From: Coprinellus micaceus
Lineage: Eukaryota; Basidiomycota; Agaricomycetes; Agaricales; Psathyrellaceae
Direction: 5' to 3'
NCBI GenBank assembly: GCA_951394405.1
Contig: OX596335.1
Location: 372,001-436,000 of the forward strand
Length of the DNA: 64,000 nt
The notes beneath the pieces were generated by a model that was given only the letters and a program-made list of their open reading frames with translations, did not search any database and was not told the origin of the DNA. The position numbers and the translations under genes were made by a program. How positions within the stretch are numbered: position 1 is the stretch's first letter; each line of letters starts with the position of its first letter. Positions 34,125-45,038 of this stretch are shown here, one piece after another.

Positions 34125-36237
34125 GACGATACATGTGGGGTCTTCAGATAATATTGAGACTGTCAGTCGGGAACGTCAACTCTCAGGCGAGTTTACTCTG
34201 GGGATTAGGGGCAGGGATTCGTGGAGGGATAATACGAGAAAGAGGCGAAGTTGTAGGAACTGCCAAGTCACGGAAAATAGGCAAGGAATGTGAGCAGGTC
34301 TGGATATATCGTACATCGGGCATGATATCGAACAGGCACCTGAAACGGCACTCTTCCTGATGATGCCCATGACGTCCTCATGGGACAGGCTATTCCACGG
34401 TGTATCCACCATTCCTGGACTCTGCGCCATCAGCGCAGGGGAACCACGGCCGCGGTAAACAGGATCTCGCAGAATCTGCCCGTCCCGCATCAATCAAACG
34501 AGCAGAATTTGGTGATTCCGGTGGTACGGGAATCTTTTGCTCCCCGCCTGACCGTCGGGCGTTCGTGATAAAGTTCTTTTCGTAGGCTGTATTGTCCCCA
34601 AGTTAGCACAGGAAGACTGGGAAGTCTTCAGAAGCTCGACAAAAAAGACACGGACCGTTGCATTGGATGATAGGAGTGACAGTGGAGACATTATCATCAT
34701 CCCATCCTCGTGGAGGTTCTGCCTTTTCCCCGTTGTTTTTCGTGTAATGCTTCGACGAGTGCCCCGGTCTGGTTAAGGCTCGTGTAACCAACCCCCGGCC
34801 GGACTTATGCCTCTAATCGAACTGCCCAATACCCCTCTGGGTCCTTCCAGTTGAGCGGGGTAAGATCTTAGAGTTCGCTGGCGGTCGGGGTGGTAGCAGG
34901 AGACAAGCTTGATCGCAGCCGAGCCATCACGATCCTGTGTGCATCGTCTGATCGCCAGGCGCGGCGTGATGACGGGCGCTAACTTGATCCTCGCCACTTG
35001 CTGCCAGTGGACAGCCAAAAAGGCTGATAGGGAAGATAGAGATAACAAGAGCACAGGGTGACGATAGACGTAGGAGTGAGCGTTGTAGCCCTCAGATTCG
35101 TAGCTTTGCGCGACGTACATTTGAATTCCCAGTCGATACCGAGTGAGTGATCTTGGGAACATTCCTCCCACCTGGAAGAAGCCAACAACTGAGGCTCTTC
35201 CTCACCTCTGGATACCGAAAGGACCGTGATTTCTTGGGAGAACCAAGTTCTTTAGATAGCCTCAATGCTGGACCGCCAGCGAAAAAGTAGCGCTCGGCGA
35301 TTGACTGATCCCATCTTGTCCCGTATAGTTGTAGAGTGGGTCTTTGAGATGGATTGCCAACTTTGTGTTCAGTCATCTGCATGAGTCCGTACTATAAGCG
35401 AGGCTGGTGAAAACGTGCACTCACCAGAGATCCCGAACATGGACGATTCAGATTCGTGTAGCAAAGAATGGAAAGTTGGAATCAATGAGCAAATCCCGAT
35501 GCATACCCGTGTACCAGTGGGACAAATTGTGGAGTCAAGAATTACAATGCAGTTACAACATCACCACGAACAGCCGCGAACTTCTTCGAGATCGCCCAGA
35601 AGCCCATCCCAGCGCCCACGGGTTCAGAAAAATAGGCGCCTTCTTCTCTTCTTCTAAAACCACTAGTACATGGCAGATGGAGTCAGCTTTGTCTTTCTCC
35701 ATATTTATTCCTGATCTTCTCAAATATGCCATCCCGCAGAAGCATGAAAATCCAGAACAACACTTTATGGTTCGGGAAGCGCAGTACGGAAGAAGGAACG
35801 GTGACGGAAGCGACACCCCGAGCCTTCTCAACCTCCGAAGGTTCCGTCACCTCCCCCCTCCTTACCGCCGAAAGACCATGTGCCAAGCATACGAAAGTCG
35901 CGCGAGGTCAAGGCCGACGCCAACGATGCAAAGGTGCTCAATTGTCCAATGTGAAGGGGAAAAGGTATCATCAAGCCTACCCAACCTTCCGAATCCAGAT
36001 TCCACATACCCCAACTGCATCATCCCGCGAAGGGCTGATAACCAGCACTCGGTGTTTAGCGTACTAATCAACGAGGGCGTCCCGAAAGCGGGCTATGCCA
36101 ACGCGGGGTTGTAGCGAAAAACAGCGGAACGGGATGATGTTCTCGGAATGCCAGTCAAAAGAAGAAAGGAACAAAGAAGTGAAACAGGTACTCCCTTACA
36201 CCTTCCCCTGCCTTAGAATAAATCGAGACCTCAGCTG
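34125..36237. other. Gene-poor region
   Basis: About 2.1 kb with only short overlapping frames on both strands. The longest (35407-36114, plus) shows no recognisable domain and low-quality, frame-ambiguous composition. It may contain decayed coding DNA; I could not assign it. Confidence 0.35.
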
Positions 36238-36582
36238 GGCGTATGAGGACCCCCGAAAACTGGGGAGGAACTCTGATCCTGACGCCAAAGTGGTGTCCGG
36301 TCCAGAATGGGGGGTTCGTGTCCGGTCCACACCTAACTCCAGGGCCAAAGCACCCAGATTTCTGTCCGGTCCGCCGAAGTATTCGATTTTTCTCTTAATT
36401 CCCCCATTTTTTTCCCCCGGCGCCCACCAACTCTCCCTCAGATGTCCGGTCTGGCACCTAGGTCCACCACCAAAATGGCCAATTTTTGTCCGGTCAGGAC
36501 CTAAGTCGCGCGGCCTACGGCCGCTTTTGTGTCCGGCCCAGGATCTGGGCTCTCCCCCAGTTTTCGGGGGTCCTGGCGTATG
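36238..36582. mobile_element. 329-bp hAT-like MITE
   Basis: The element proper spans 36246-36574. Its first and last 20 bp are a perfect inverted repeat (left end AGGACCCCCGAAAACTGGGG). It is flanked by an exact 8-bp direct repeat, GGCGTATG, at 36238-36245 and 36575-36582. An 8-bp target duplication with short inverted ends is the signature of the hAT superfamily. No coding frame is convincing inside, so it is a non-autonomous miniature element. Short open frames crossing it are incidental. Confidence 0.88.
36294..36536 (+). repeat. Six direct TGTCCGG motifs inside the MITE
   Basis: TGTCCGG occurs at 36294, 36319, 36363, 36443, 36487 and 36530, all in the same orientation, five followed by TC and the last by CC. 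Repeated subterminal motifs are known transposase-binding sites in hAT elements; that role here is inference. Confidence 0.8.
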
Positions 36583-37471
36583 GCGGGTAAACATATGCCC
36601 ACACATCAGCCCACGGTGGATGGCAGCGTCTATTAGATAGTCGGCGTATATGACTACCTCCGAGCATTGTGAAGGGCCTTCTTCTTTGCCGCCTTCAGTT
36701 CTGAGGGTCGCTATCCCTTGAACGCCGAGAACGGGATCAGGAAAACCGTCCAAACAGGGAGGTTTAAAGGGCGCGACACCGACGACCCTCGAGCCCGAGT
36801 ATTTCGGTCTTTGGCGAGCGCCCAAAGGGGCGAAGTACTCCGGTGGACACCGACACGGTGTTTGATTTCCAATGCGGCGTCTTTGGTGTCGAGCTGTGTT
36901 TGAGGTTGGCATAAGATGGCGTCAAAGTATTCAAAAACCAATCTAAATGGGTGGGTGCCTTACCCATACACAGGTCCCTTAAGGATAGATCTTCAAGCAT
37001 GAGAGTTGTCGGGGGTCGTGGTGAGTCATCCCGAAACGCGAGCCAATTGGTAAAAATGTCGGGAACTTTCAGCCAATGGTTGGTGAGGCGCCTCTGCGGG
37101 AAGAGGTGACGGACAAGGACAAAGGATTGACCACCAGTGTTTGTGTCCCGTGGGCACTGTACAGCAGTTCGGTATATCGTAGCTGGACGAACGGGGCCCC
37201 TATGACTCGAGATGTGAGCCTCGTTTCCTAGAGTCGAGAAAATATATGAACTCATGATCCTTTGAGAGGAGAACTCCATCGAGCCTCTCCACCCTGCCGA
37301 TAGTACACGTTGCGACCCTTGCTGAGGCCAGCTTAGTCTTGGTTTGCGGTCAAACTTGTTTGGTTAAGGACTTCAAACTGTGATTCTGAGCACCTGCGTC
37401 ATGACGGGAGCAAACTGATCGTTGGATTTCAGCGGGAAGTACATCTCAAAAGACGGTAAGCGTGTTGGGGT
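36583..37471. other. Region without an intact gene
   Basis: Between the MITE and the 3' end of the EMC8/9 gene. Short minus-strand frames (36711-36941, 36764-37279) look partly protein-like but overlap in conflicting frames and could not be joined into one gene. A degraded gene that the MITE landed beside is possible. Confidence 0.35.
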
Positions 37472-38247
37472 TCAAGCATCGATGGGTATACACGCTCTGT
37501 TTTTAATCCAGTCTACACGCAGATCCATGAGCACCTCCCGACAGAGCCGAAAAAACCACTCACCAATCGTCACATCCTCCAAGTGGTCATCAAAGTCACC
37601 AAACGCCTGATGAAGCCCCTCCTTCACGTAGTTGCCTGCGCTGACTGGGAGGTCCACCGATGCGAGCTGGTAGCTGGATCCCGGGGTAAACGCCTTGTCG
37701 CTGTCAGGTGCAAGGCGCCAGGCATCTCCGGACCATATCCATGGGACGAGGGCTGCTTTGCTGGTGCCAAAGTCTTCACCATCGATCTGTCATCGTAAAC
37801 GGGAACATTCAGCGTGCACGACTTCGAAACATGACACCAGACTCACGACGAGCCCAAGCACGTCCTTGAACTTCTCTCGTAAACGCTGGAGTATCTTCTC
37901 TGCTACAGGGCCAAGACCGGTATCTGCGATGTTCCTCTGAGCTTGGTAGTATGCTACGATCTTCAATCCAGCTTCGTCGGCGTATTGACCTGCCTTGACG
38001 CGTTATTAACTCACATTCAAACCCTGTTCTTGAGAGGTATTCAACCACACACCAAGTCAAGGCCGATCTCCATCATAGGACTAAGGCTCGTCCAGTGGTG
38101 AAGTAGAGGTACAGCATCCTCAACCTCGATCCTGTTCCCCGTTTGCTTTCCTAGCAAAATACCGTTTACAGGTTGGTGTGGGTGCTTTGCAGCGTGGAAG
38201 AACAGTTTGTAGTATGCCACAGCCGATATGGTAAGTGCCGGGGCCAT
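37472..38247 (-). CDS. EMC8: ER membrane protein complex subunit 8/9 homologue
   Basis: Four exons, 38247-38053, 37993-37847, 37786-37564 and 37512-37472, with introns of 51-60 nt; phases close to 201 residues, the usual length of the family. The EMC8/9 (UPF0172) pattern is clear: a start ISAVAYYKLFFHAAKHPHQ, then VNGILLGK, VPLLHHW, MMEIGLDL, the AYYQAQRN helix, PVAEKI and a C-terminal DDHLEDVTIDW. The fold is MPN-like, but the metal-binding JAMM residues are absent, as in known EMC8/9. The protein is a cytosolic subunit of the EMC insertase, which helps place tail-anchored and multi-pass proteins in the ER membrane. The short last exon is inferred from the conserved DxxxDW ending. It is divergent with the thioesterase gene, 423 bp away. 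Confidence 0.9.
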
Positions 38248-38372
38248 TTTGAGCGGGAGAAGGGGAATAAGCGCCCGTGGGTGAAGGAGGAAGGCAAGGA
38301 GGCAGGAAGCGCCCGTAGTCGTTGGTTTAGGGGAGGCGGGGCCAAACAGGCCAAAATATGCATGCCCGACGA

Positions 38373-38380
38373 TATATAAA
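38373..38380 (+). promoter_or_regulatory. Possible TATA box between EMC8/9 and the thioesterase gene
   Basis: TATATAAA, 290 bp upstream of the thioesterase ATG in the divergent promoter region. The distance is long, so a 5' UTR intron or another start may be involved. Confidence 0.35.
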
Positions 38381-38670
38381 TTGGACCCAGAATGGGCTTC
38401 CGCATCCTTCCTTTTCCCCCAACCGTATCCATCTCTTCCCAGACGTTCCAGCCCACATGTCCCCCTCGTTACTTTCCAGTGAGCCCAGAGTCAGGTCTCG
38501 AGTTGAACAGAATCGTCTGAGAATAGGGGCTGATGTGAATCCGAGCTTAGTCAGTATCGGCCCAACGAATTCCCGGCGTTGTACTGGCTGTGTTCCCCGG
38601 GTTTGAAGGTAGTACGACTTGTTTTCTACCTCTACCTTCCCCTAGGCCCCTCGAGGTATCGCGTTTGACA

Positions 38671-39678
38671 ATGCAAGCCGCATTGTGCAGACGAACTGCG
38701 CTTGCAAGGGCTTTTCGGCGACCTACGTCGCGAATCGGGACGCGAGCCTACTCTGCAGGGCCGTCGACCAGCTCGAAGTCGACGTGGAGGACATTCAAGA
38801 CGGTATCTGCAGCGTTGGGGCTGTCAGCTGTCGCCGCCACCCTTGGAGCCATCTACCCCCCACCCCCAGTTGCCATCCTTTTCCCCCGTGCCGCTCCTGG
38901 TCCCCCAGCCGATCCACTTTCCCCAGAATCGGTATTGTACACCGAGGATCTCGAGTCCAAGCTCCAGACACTGCCTTACGTCCAGAAGTTGAGGGAGGCT
39001 GTGGATTCGGGCGAGTGGTACGAAGTACGGCCGTACACCAACTTTCCGGAGGACAGGCGCGTGAATAACTTGACGGCGGGGGCGTTGAGGGGCCCGGGGA
39101 AGCTGGCCTTGGCGCCGTTGTTGAGGGCGAAGAAGGATGAGAGTGAGAGCGAGGTGTTTATTCACCTTGGGAGGGGGTTGTGTGGGCATGATGGGATTGT
39201 GCATGGGGGGATGCTTGCGACCCTGTTGGACGAGACGCTTGCCAGGACGGTGTGTGGTGCTTCTCCCTGTTGGTGTGCTGGTTTCTGATGTGTTTGCAGG
39301 CCATCGTGAACCTCCCAGAAAAGGTGGGGGTCACCGCACAGCTCTCGCTGAACTACCGTGCTCCGACGATGGCCGACCAGTTCATTGTTATCAAGACCAA
39401 GCTTGGAGAGGTCAAGGGCCGCAAAGCATACGTGACTGGCAGAGTGGAGACACTAGACGGTACTCTCCTCGTCGAAGCATCGTAAGTGTCAAAGTCCACT
39501 TTATAAACATAAACCAATCTCACAAATTGGTGACAGGGCTATGTTCATCCAACCACGATACGCCAAACTGCTGCACAGTGCCCAACTTCGTCAAGCGATG
39601 GGCGAGCCTCCCGCAAAGGACGAACCTATTCTCTTGGCGGATGGCCAGGACCTGAATCCTGGACACAAGCATCGGTGA
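38671..39678 (+). CDS. Hotdog-fold thioesterase, probably mitochondrial
   Basis: Three exons, 38671-39249, 39300-39481 and 39537-39678, with introns of 50 and 55 nt; phases close to 300 residues. The N-terminus is Arg/Ala/Ser-rich with no acidic residue (MQAALCRRTALARAFRRPTS then RAYSAG), a good mitochondrial presequence, followed by a hydrophobic stretch (VSAALGLSAVAATLGAIY). The 4HBT hotdog core is GHDGIVHGGMLATLLDE with the buried helix starting HGG, then VTAQLSLNYRAPTMAD and AYVTGRVETLDG. Members hydrolyse acyl-CoA thioesters; fungal single-domain proteins of this layout are mitochondrial and poorly characterised. The substrate cannot be read from the sequence. Confidence 0.9.
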
Positions 39679-39909
39679 TATCCTCTCAATACCCAGGGGT
39701 GGCGATGTGTGGTTAGATTTAGAGGCGACATAGACATACTAGACTTACACGGCATTTACTAATCTACCAACTTTTTCGGGGATGGTTCTATCAGTCCGCT
39801 AGCAACACTGAACACACAGGCTCAAAATTATGGTCCTCGAATTTCCTCAATGACGCTACAAGAAGGTTGACTCTACTAATACAAGTCTAGATTCCATCCT
39901 TTCCTCCTC

Positions 39910-40392
39910 TCAATCATACTGCGGCCTCCTAAACTCCCCCTTGTGGTCCTCATATCTTCCCTGCAGCTCTCTCGTCTGCGGACTCGGTAGCCCCGAGATG
40001 GCATTGTCACGATGATGATGCGCCGCCGCGCTTGTTGGCGGAGGCTCTCTCATACTCGCCCCTGTCCCAGCTACCGATGTCGTCTCTCTCAGCCCCGACG
40101 TAGGATACTGTGTATGTTCCGGTTGGCGAGTATTATGCATATCGTCCATCCCACGCTGGGCCTCCTGCCGGCCACGCTGAGCAATCTCATCGTGCTGACC
40201 AGGGACGTCCCCAGCCATAGTGTCGACTGCGCCCATCGTGGACCCTCGTATGTTCTCCCCGATTCCGTGGATGGTCTCAAATGCACCTCTGGAAGTGTAG
40301 TCAGTACACAGTGGGAAGGGCGCGCCAGGTGTGACGTACCGAACACGGTTTCCGGTCCTTTCTCCTGCGTGGGCTCCAGTACGTTCTTGCAT
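39910..40392 (-). CDS. Small conserved protein, tandem paralogue A
   Basis: Two exons, 40392-40340 and 40288-39910, with a 51-nt intron; 143 residues from MQERTGAHAG. The core GAFETIHGIGENIRGSTMGA, then VDTMAGD and DEIAQRGRQEAQRGM, is shared with the next gene (41508-40788). The remainder is Pro/Ser/Thr/His-rich and probably disordered. There are no membrane spans or enzymatic motifs. An upstream in-frame extension (to an ATG near 40539) or extra 5' exon cannot be excluded. I do not know the function. The repeated small, hydrophilic, Gly-containing core could fit a stress-related protein, but that is a guess. Confidence 0.7.
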   Translation of the reverse strand: MQERTGAHAGERTGNRVRYVTPGAPFPLCTDYTSRGAFETIHGIGENIRGSTMGAVDTMAGDVPGQHDEIAQRGRQEAQRGMDDMHNTRQPEHTQYPTSGLRETTSVAGTGASMREPPPTSAAAHHHRDNAISGLPSPQTRELQGRYEDHKGEFRRPQYD

Positions 40393-40787
40393 GTTTACTT
40401 TGGGGGGATTTGCACTGATGCGTATGCGTGGATGTAGATGGGCGGCGTAATTCGGTGTGACAGGACGAAACAGGTTTGTTGGGCGCACGGTGTGCACTGT
40501 TTCGTTCTTATATGGCCTACCTTCCGCCACTGGCTCCACTCATGACCCTCCCAATGACTCTCGCTCCTCCTTTGGAATTCAGGCATTGTGGATGATGTCA
40601 TGGGTGGCCTCCGCCACCACCCATTGCTCTTCTTGCCCGATGAATATTACGTGGTATTAACGGACGCTAGCGCACAGACTACACGCCTAGTTACATAAAA
40701 TAACAGAGGAACAACAGAGGAATAGGTATCATAGTCAGGAGATTCTAAACAAACGAACAAGGGCAGGAACGAATGTACCTGGTCTCG
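40393..40787. other. Intergenic region between the tandem paralogues
   Basis: About 395 bp holding the upstream region of paralogue A and the 3' end of paralogue B. Open frames here on the minus strand may be 5' UTR or an extra first exon of paralogue A. Confidence 0.4.
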
Positions 40788-41508
40788 TTACAACAACCCA
40801 CCCTTGTCACTTCCGGCGCCATATGCTGGCCCACCTCCCATAGTCCCGACAGGGTGTGCAGTCTGCGTGTTGGGGATGGCGGGCTGAGCTGGGTCGCCTG
40901 GCGCATGTCGGGCAGGGAGGGGTGGTTGGGCGCCGGTCTCCGTTTGCTCATCGTGATGCCCTCGCCCTACAAGATTCCATTCGCGTGAGTATCATCCAGA
41001 AACTCACGGATCCACGAGCCAGAGTTTTATAACTTACCAGGTCTCTTGAACATCCCGGTGTTACTAGCTAACGGTTGCGTAACTCCAGACGCGCCGTACC
41101 CGTATCCCGTTGTGTTGGCCTCCCCAAACGGCGTTGCCGGACCAGGTGGGTTGGGGATAGCGGGTCCTCTCCCAAGGCGACTCATTCCACGTTGGACCTC
41201 CGCGCGGCCTCTTTCCGCGATCTCGTCGTTCTGGGTCGGTTGGGCGGACTTGCTCATCATGGTGTCGATGGCACCAAGGATGCTTCCGCGAAGGTTTTCT
41301 CCGTATCCTGTACCAAGGTAAGTGCTTGAGGGGTGCGTGGATAACATGGAACTCTGAGGCATACCGTGGATTACTTCGTACACTCCTCTGAACACCAGTC
41401 AGTCAGGATTCAATTGGATATGCGGTAAGGTACGCACTTTATCTTGTTTCCTAGACCTTTCCCTTCGCCTCCAGTATTAGGTGGACCGTGTTGATCGTTG
41501 GGTTCCAT
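40788..41508 (-). CDS. Small conserved protein, tandem paralogue B
   Basis: Four exons, 41508-41438, 41387-41365 (23-nt microexon), 41307-41038 and 40966-40788; introns 50, 57 and 71 nt; phases close to 180 residues. It starts MEPNDQHGPPNTGG, then GLGNKIK leads into the shared core GVYEVIHGYGENLRGSILGA, DTM, NDEIAERGRAEVQRGM. The C-terminus is Pro/Gly/Thr-rich and disordered. The core aligns with paralogue A without gaps across the repeated GEN(I/L)RGS and RGR-E-QRGM blocks, so the two are a tandem duplication on the same strand. Function unknown. Confidence 0.75.
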
Positions 41509-41820
41509 GATTGTGTTATAGTTGGTTGAAGTGGGCTTTTGGGTATCTCGAGATATAATGGCGCAGCATCTCGTCATCCTCTGGCATTTATACAGGAGCT
41601 CCACCCCACTGCGCACGCAATTGGTAGGAGGTAGGCCCAACCAGGCTGTTCTCCAGGCCCCATGATGTCACCGAAGGCCTAATGACCTCGATAGGGGCAT
41701 CACTGGGCTTTGTCAGCGCCAGATCAAGCGCCCGCGATCAGCGCGAGCGTTTATCACTTTCTTCCTCTAACCATCACCAAGTCGCGACGGGCGCTTAGGT
41801 ATTGGTTCTCGGGGCTATCC

Positions 41821-42742
41821 ATGCTGCCGCCATTCGATATTCCCTCAGGGACCTTTACTCTGGTCACGGATGAACTCGCTGCGCCAGCGGACTTCCTGAT
41901 ACACCAAGTTGTGAATGGGTACCTCAAGGAACACCCGAGACCAGGAAGGGGTGAGCAGGCGGAGGGGGACAGTTCGAATCCAAAGGTACTCGTCCTCTCG
42001 GCGAACGAGGATCTTTCGAAGTGGAAAGCCGTTTCATCGAAGCATGTGAGTATGTCCCTATCTTTCTGTGATGAACCCTAACCGCCAGGTAGAATGTGAA
42101 CTTGCCGTTACATATTTCGTCCAGCGTTGTCAAATTTGTGGACATCGCTTCACAATGTTCCAGTTTAAAAGTCTCGGAACCTCGTCTATCTGTTACCTTC
42201 GATCTTATCTCGAGCCTTCTCTCATCGAAAGGGCCAAACTCTGGAAAAATCGTCATCCTCGACGATGTTTCGACGCTTGAATGGATAGGATTCTCCCCTC
42301 TGGACATCATTCGGTTCGTTAGGGCCCTCCGAATAGCGTGCCACAAGGTGTGTTCTGTCTATCCGTTTTGCTCGTCCCAGGTATCTGATCAACTTCGCAT
42401 CGCTCTAGTCGGGGTCAACGCTCATTGCACGATACCACATCACAACCCCGGGCGAGATCGACGACCAGCTCGCACAACTTTTGACTATGTGCACTTATCA
42501 CCTCGATGTTCGGCCATTATACTCAGGGAGGAGTGGGGCGGTGACAGGCGAGGTAAGCGTCGGTCTCCCTTTCACTCCTTCGCCCAACCTCAATTCATTA
42601 CTTACAGATCGCACTGCACCGTGGAGCCGCGGCGCGACCAGACGATGTAAAGCTCATCCGGCGGAGTGGGTCTTTGCAGTACCGACTCCTTGATACGGGG
42701 CCGGTATACTTTCAGAAGGGAACGAGCGAAGGGGTTTTGTGA
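41821..42742 (+). CDS. ELP6: Elongator complex subunit 6
   Basis: Four exons, 41821-42045, 42093-42347, 42409-42552 and 42608-42742, with 47-61 nt introns; all phases close to 252 residues. It shows the RecA-like ELP6 pattern without a Walker A loop: GTFTLVTDELAAPADFLIHQ, VLVLSANEDLSKW, GKIVILDDVSTLEWIG, then STLIARYHITTPGEIDDQL and the C-terminal LYSGRSGAVTGEIALHRG. ELP4-ELP5-ELP6 form the hexameric accessory ring of Elongator, which modifies wobble uridines of tRNAs. The start is placed at ATG 41821 because the first strand follows directly. The nearby TRM2 gene also acts on tRNA but is too far away to imply a link. Confidence 0.88.
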
Positions 42743-42964
42743 TCACCCTGCAGTAGGTTCCCTTAACGATGGTGTTCGACGCCGACGCCGGTGTCGTGCA
42801 AGGATCACTGGATTTCGGCGGATACCCGCATTGGTGCCCTACTCTACCGCCCCATACTTGAGGAGTAATTCTATCATAGCCGATTTTTTCCTGCCCTCCT
42901 CCAATGTGCATCGTTACTTTCTTCTTGTACACGGCGCAGCGCAGTGGCACCTTGATCGACTAAT

Positions 42965-43859
42965 TCAAGCCGTACTAAGTGGGGCTTGAAATAACACTGC
43001 ATTAACGTCCGCTCTTTTTTCCAGGAGATATTTAGTGCAACCTATGTTGTAGGGTAAACATCTATGAAGAGGCCACCATTCGACCCTCGTTCCACCCTTT
43101 GGGTCGATAATCACGTCCTTGATCCTAGGGTCGGCCCCGTGCTCCAGTAAAAGCTGAACTACCTCCCCATCGCCGCCGCGGTTATCCTCACATGCGGGTG
43201 AGAGGACTCCATCTAGAAACAAAGGCGTTACCGTAATATGTAGTTTCTCGGAGTGTCCATGTGTCCCTACCTCCAAGTGTGGCATCAGTCCCCTGTCCAG
43301 TAAAACCTTGACCATATTCGCGCCTCTTCGCAGAATGTAGACCGGGAAATAGACGAAGACGTTCGTGTTGCTAATCGACGAGAGCGAGAGGACGATGCTG
43401 GCATGGTAGTTCGTCAGGTCGCCTGTCAGGCCTTGGACCACGCAGGAGATGATAATGCCGAATGCGAGGATCAAGTTTCTGGCTGTAGGTGGACGCGTGG
43501 ACGCCCGCCCCAGAGATGTCGGGATATCCTGGAAGAGGCCCGAAATTGGTAAAATAGGGGCTTCGCCAACATCGAAGTCGTCATCCACACACTGCAGTAC
43601 ATTCCTTATCTTGCCGCCCACCAATACCGGGGAAATGGCTGCCAGATGGTCATGGAAGCTGTTCAAAGGTGAACTGTGGGTCCGTAGTGGGTCCATCCAG
43701 GATCGGCAAATCCCGGCGGAGTCTGAAAGCGCGATCACAGAAAAATCGATCTTCGTCGTCGTTCTCCACACAACGTCAACGCCCCGAAGACTATCGACGA
43801 AATGGTGAGTGCGTGTCGGACGAGAGGACGAGCTCTACACCAGCGGTGTGAAGTACATC
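42965..43859 (-). CDS. Ankyrin-repeat-like protein
   Basis: Proposed exons 43859-43840 (20 nt) and 43790-42965 over a 49-nt intron; 281 residues. Ankyrin-type helices are seen at ANMVKVLLDRGLMPHLEV, GEVVQLLLEHGADPRIKD and CTKYLLEKRADVNAV, with PLHRC at one repeat start. The N-terminal 130 residues are less clear and hydrophobic in part (ARNLILAFGIIISCVVQGL). The first exon is weakly supported: it places the ATG only 26 bp from the divergent eL8 start codon, so the true 5' end may differ. Ankyrin repeats bind proteins; no partner is inferred. Confidence 0.6.
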
Positions 43860-43885
43860 TCGCAAATCGATGAATTTTGAGATGG

Positions 43886-45038
43886 ATGGTGCGTCTTCTT
43901 ATCGTAGATGACGACGAGCGAGAGACTTATAATTTCAATAGGAATCTATTGTGAATAGAATCCAAAGTCATGCTGAGCTCAGTTGAATCCTCGACGAGCG
44001 ATGAAGCGTGCACACCGCCTGGGTCGTTGCATTCCATGCACGACGTTAGAGCTCCGAAACTCAACGTTGACCTCTTCCTCGAGAGAGAGAGCGAGTTGCT
44101 GATTTCGTCTCAATGACCAGGCCCCCAAGAAGTCCGGAACCAAGAAGCCCGCTGCTGCGCCCTTCGGTGCCAGCAAGTCTACGAAGCCCAAGAAGAACCC
44201 TCTCTTCGAGTCTACCCCCAAAAACTTTGGCATTGGTGCGTCCAGTCGGGAGAGTGCGACGGCACCGAAGCACTAACTCTTGACTCGAAATTGCAGGCCA
44301 GGACATCCAGCCCGTCCGTGACTTGACCCGCTTCGTCAAGTGGCCCGAATACGTCCGCCTCCAGCGCCAAAAGGTCATCCTCAACCAGCGCCTCAAGGTG
44401 CCCCCTGCCATCGCCCAGTTCTCGCACACCCTCGACAAGAACACCGCGACCCAGCTCTTCAAGCTCCTCAACAAGTACCGCCCCGAGTCCAAGCAGGAGA
44501 AGAAGGCCCGTATCGACGCTGCCGCTGCTGCTGCTGCCGACAACAAGGAGGTCAAGTCGGACAAGAAGCCCCTGTTCGCCAAGTATGGCTTGAACCACAT
44601 CGTTGCCCTTGTCGAGGCCAAGAAGGCGTCGCTCGTCGTCATCGCCCACGATGTTGACCCCATTGAGCTTGTCGTCTACCTCCCTGCTCTCTGCCGCAAG
44701 ATGGGTGTCCCCTACGTGATCGTGAAGGGCAAGGCTCGTCTCGGTACCGTGGTCCACAAGAAGAGCGCCGCTGTCGTTGCCATCCAGGAGGTTCGCTCCG
44801 AGGACCAGCGCGACCTTGCTACCCTCATCTCTGCTGCCAAGGCCAACTTGTGAGTACCATCACTTACTTCGTGGGTTCTCTTGATCCTCAGCCTTCCTCT
44901 CCCAGCTCCGACAAGTACGAGGAGGCTCGTCGCCAGTGGGGCGGAGGACTCCGTGGCAACAAGTCCACTCAAATGATGAAGAAGCGTGCCAAGGCCGCTG
45001 GCCAGTCTACCACCAACCCTGCCCTCGGCAAGCTCTAA
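43886..45038 (+). CDS. RPL8: 60S ribosomal protein eL8 (L7a/L8)
   Basis: Four exons: 43886-43888 (only the ATG), 44121-44235, 44297-44849 and 44906-45038; introns 232, 61 and 56 nt; phases close to 267 residues. After Met-Ala-Pro-Lys-Lys come [20 protein letters not shown], the L7Ae RNA-binding fold with [20 protein letters not shown] and [20 protein letters not shown], and [14 protein letters not shown] [15 protein letters not shown]. It binds 25S rRNA in the large subunit. An exon made of the start codon alone plus a longer first intron is a frequent plan for fungal ribosomal-protein genes. A second ATG overlaps the start in another frame (43882). Codon use is strongly C-biased, as expected for high expression. 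One near-consensus residue order was read from [17 protein letters not shown]. Confidence 0.95.

Noticed and set aside
35407..36114. 235-codon plus-strand open frame
   Set aside because: No domain, competing frames over the same bases and no conserved feature; not supported as a gene.
36196..36912. 238-codon minus-strand open frame
   Set aside because: It runs straight through the hAT-like MITE and its inverted ends, so it is incidental.
41974..42346. Minus-strand open frame opposite ELP6
   Set aside because: It is antisense to well-supported ELP6 exons and has no recognisable domain.
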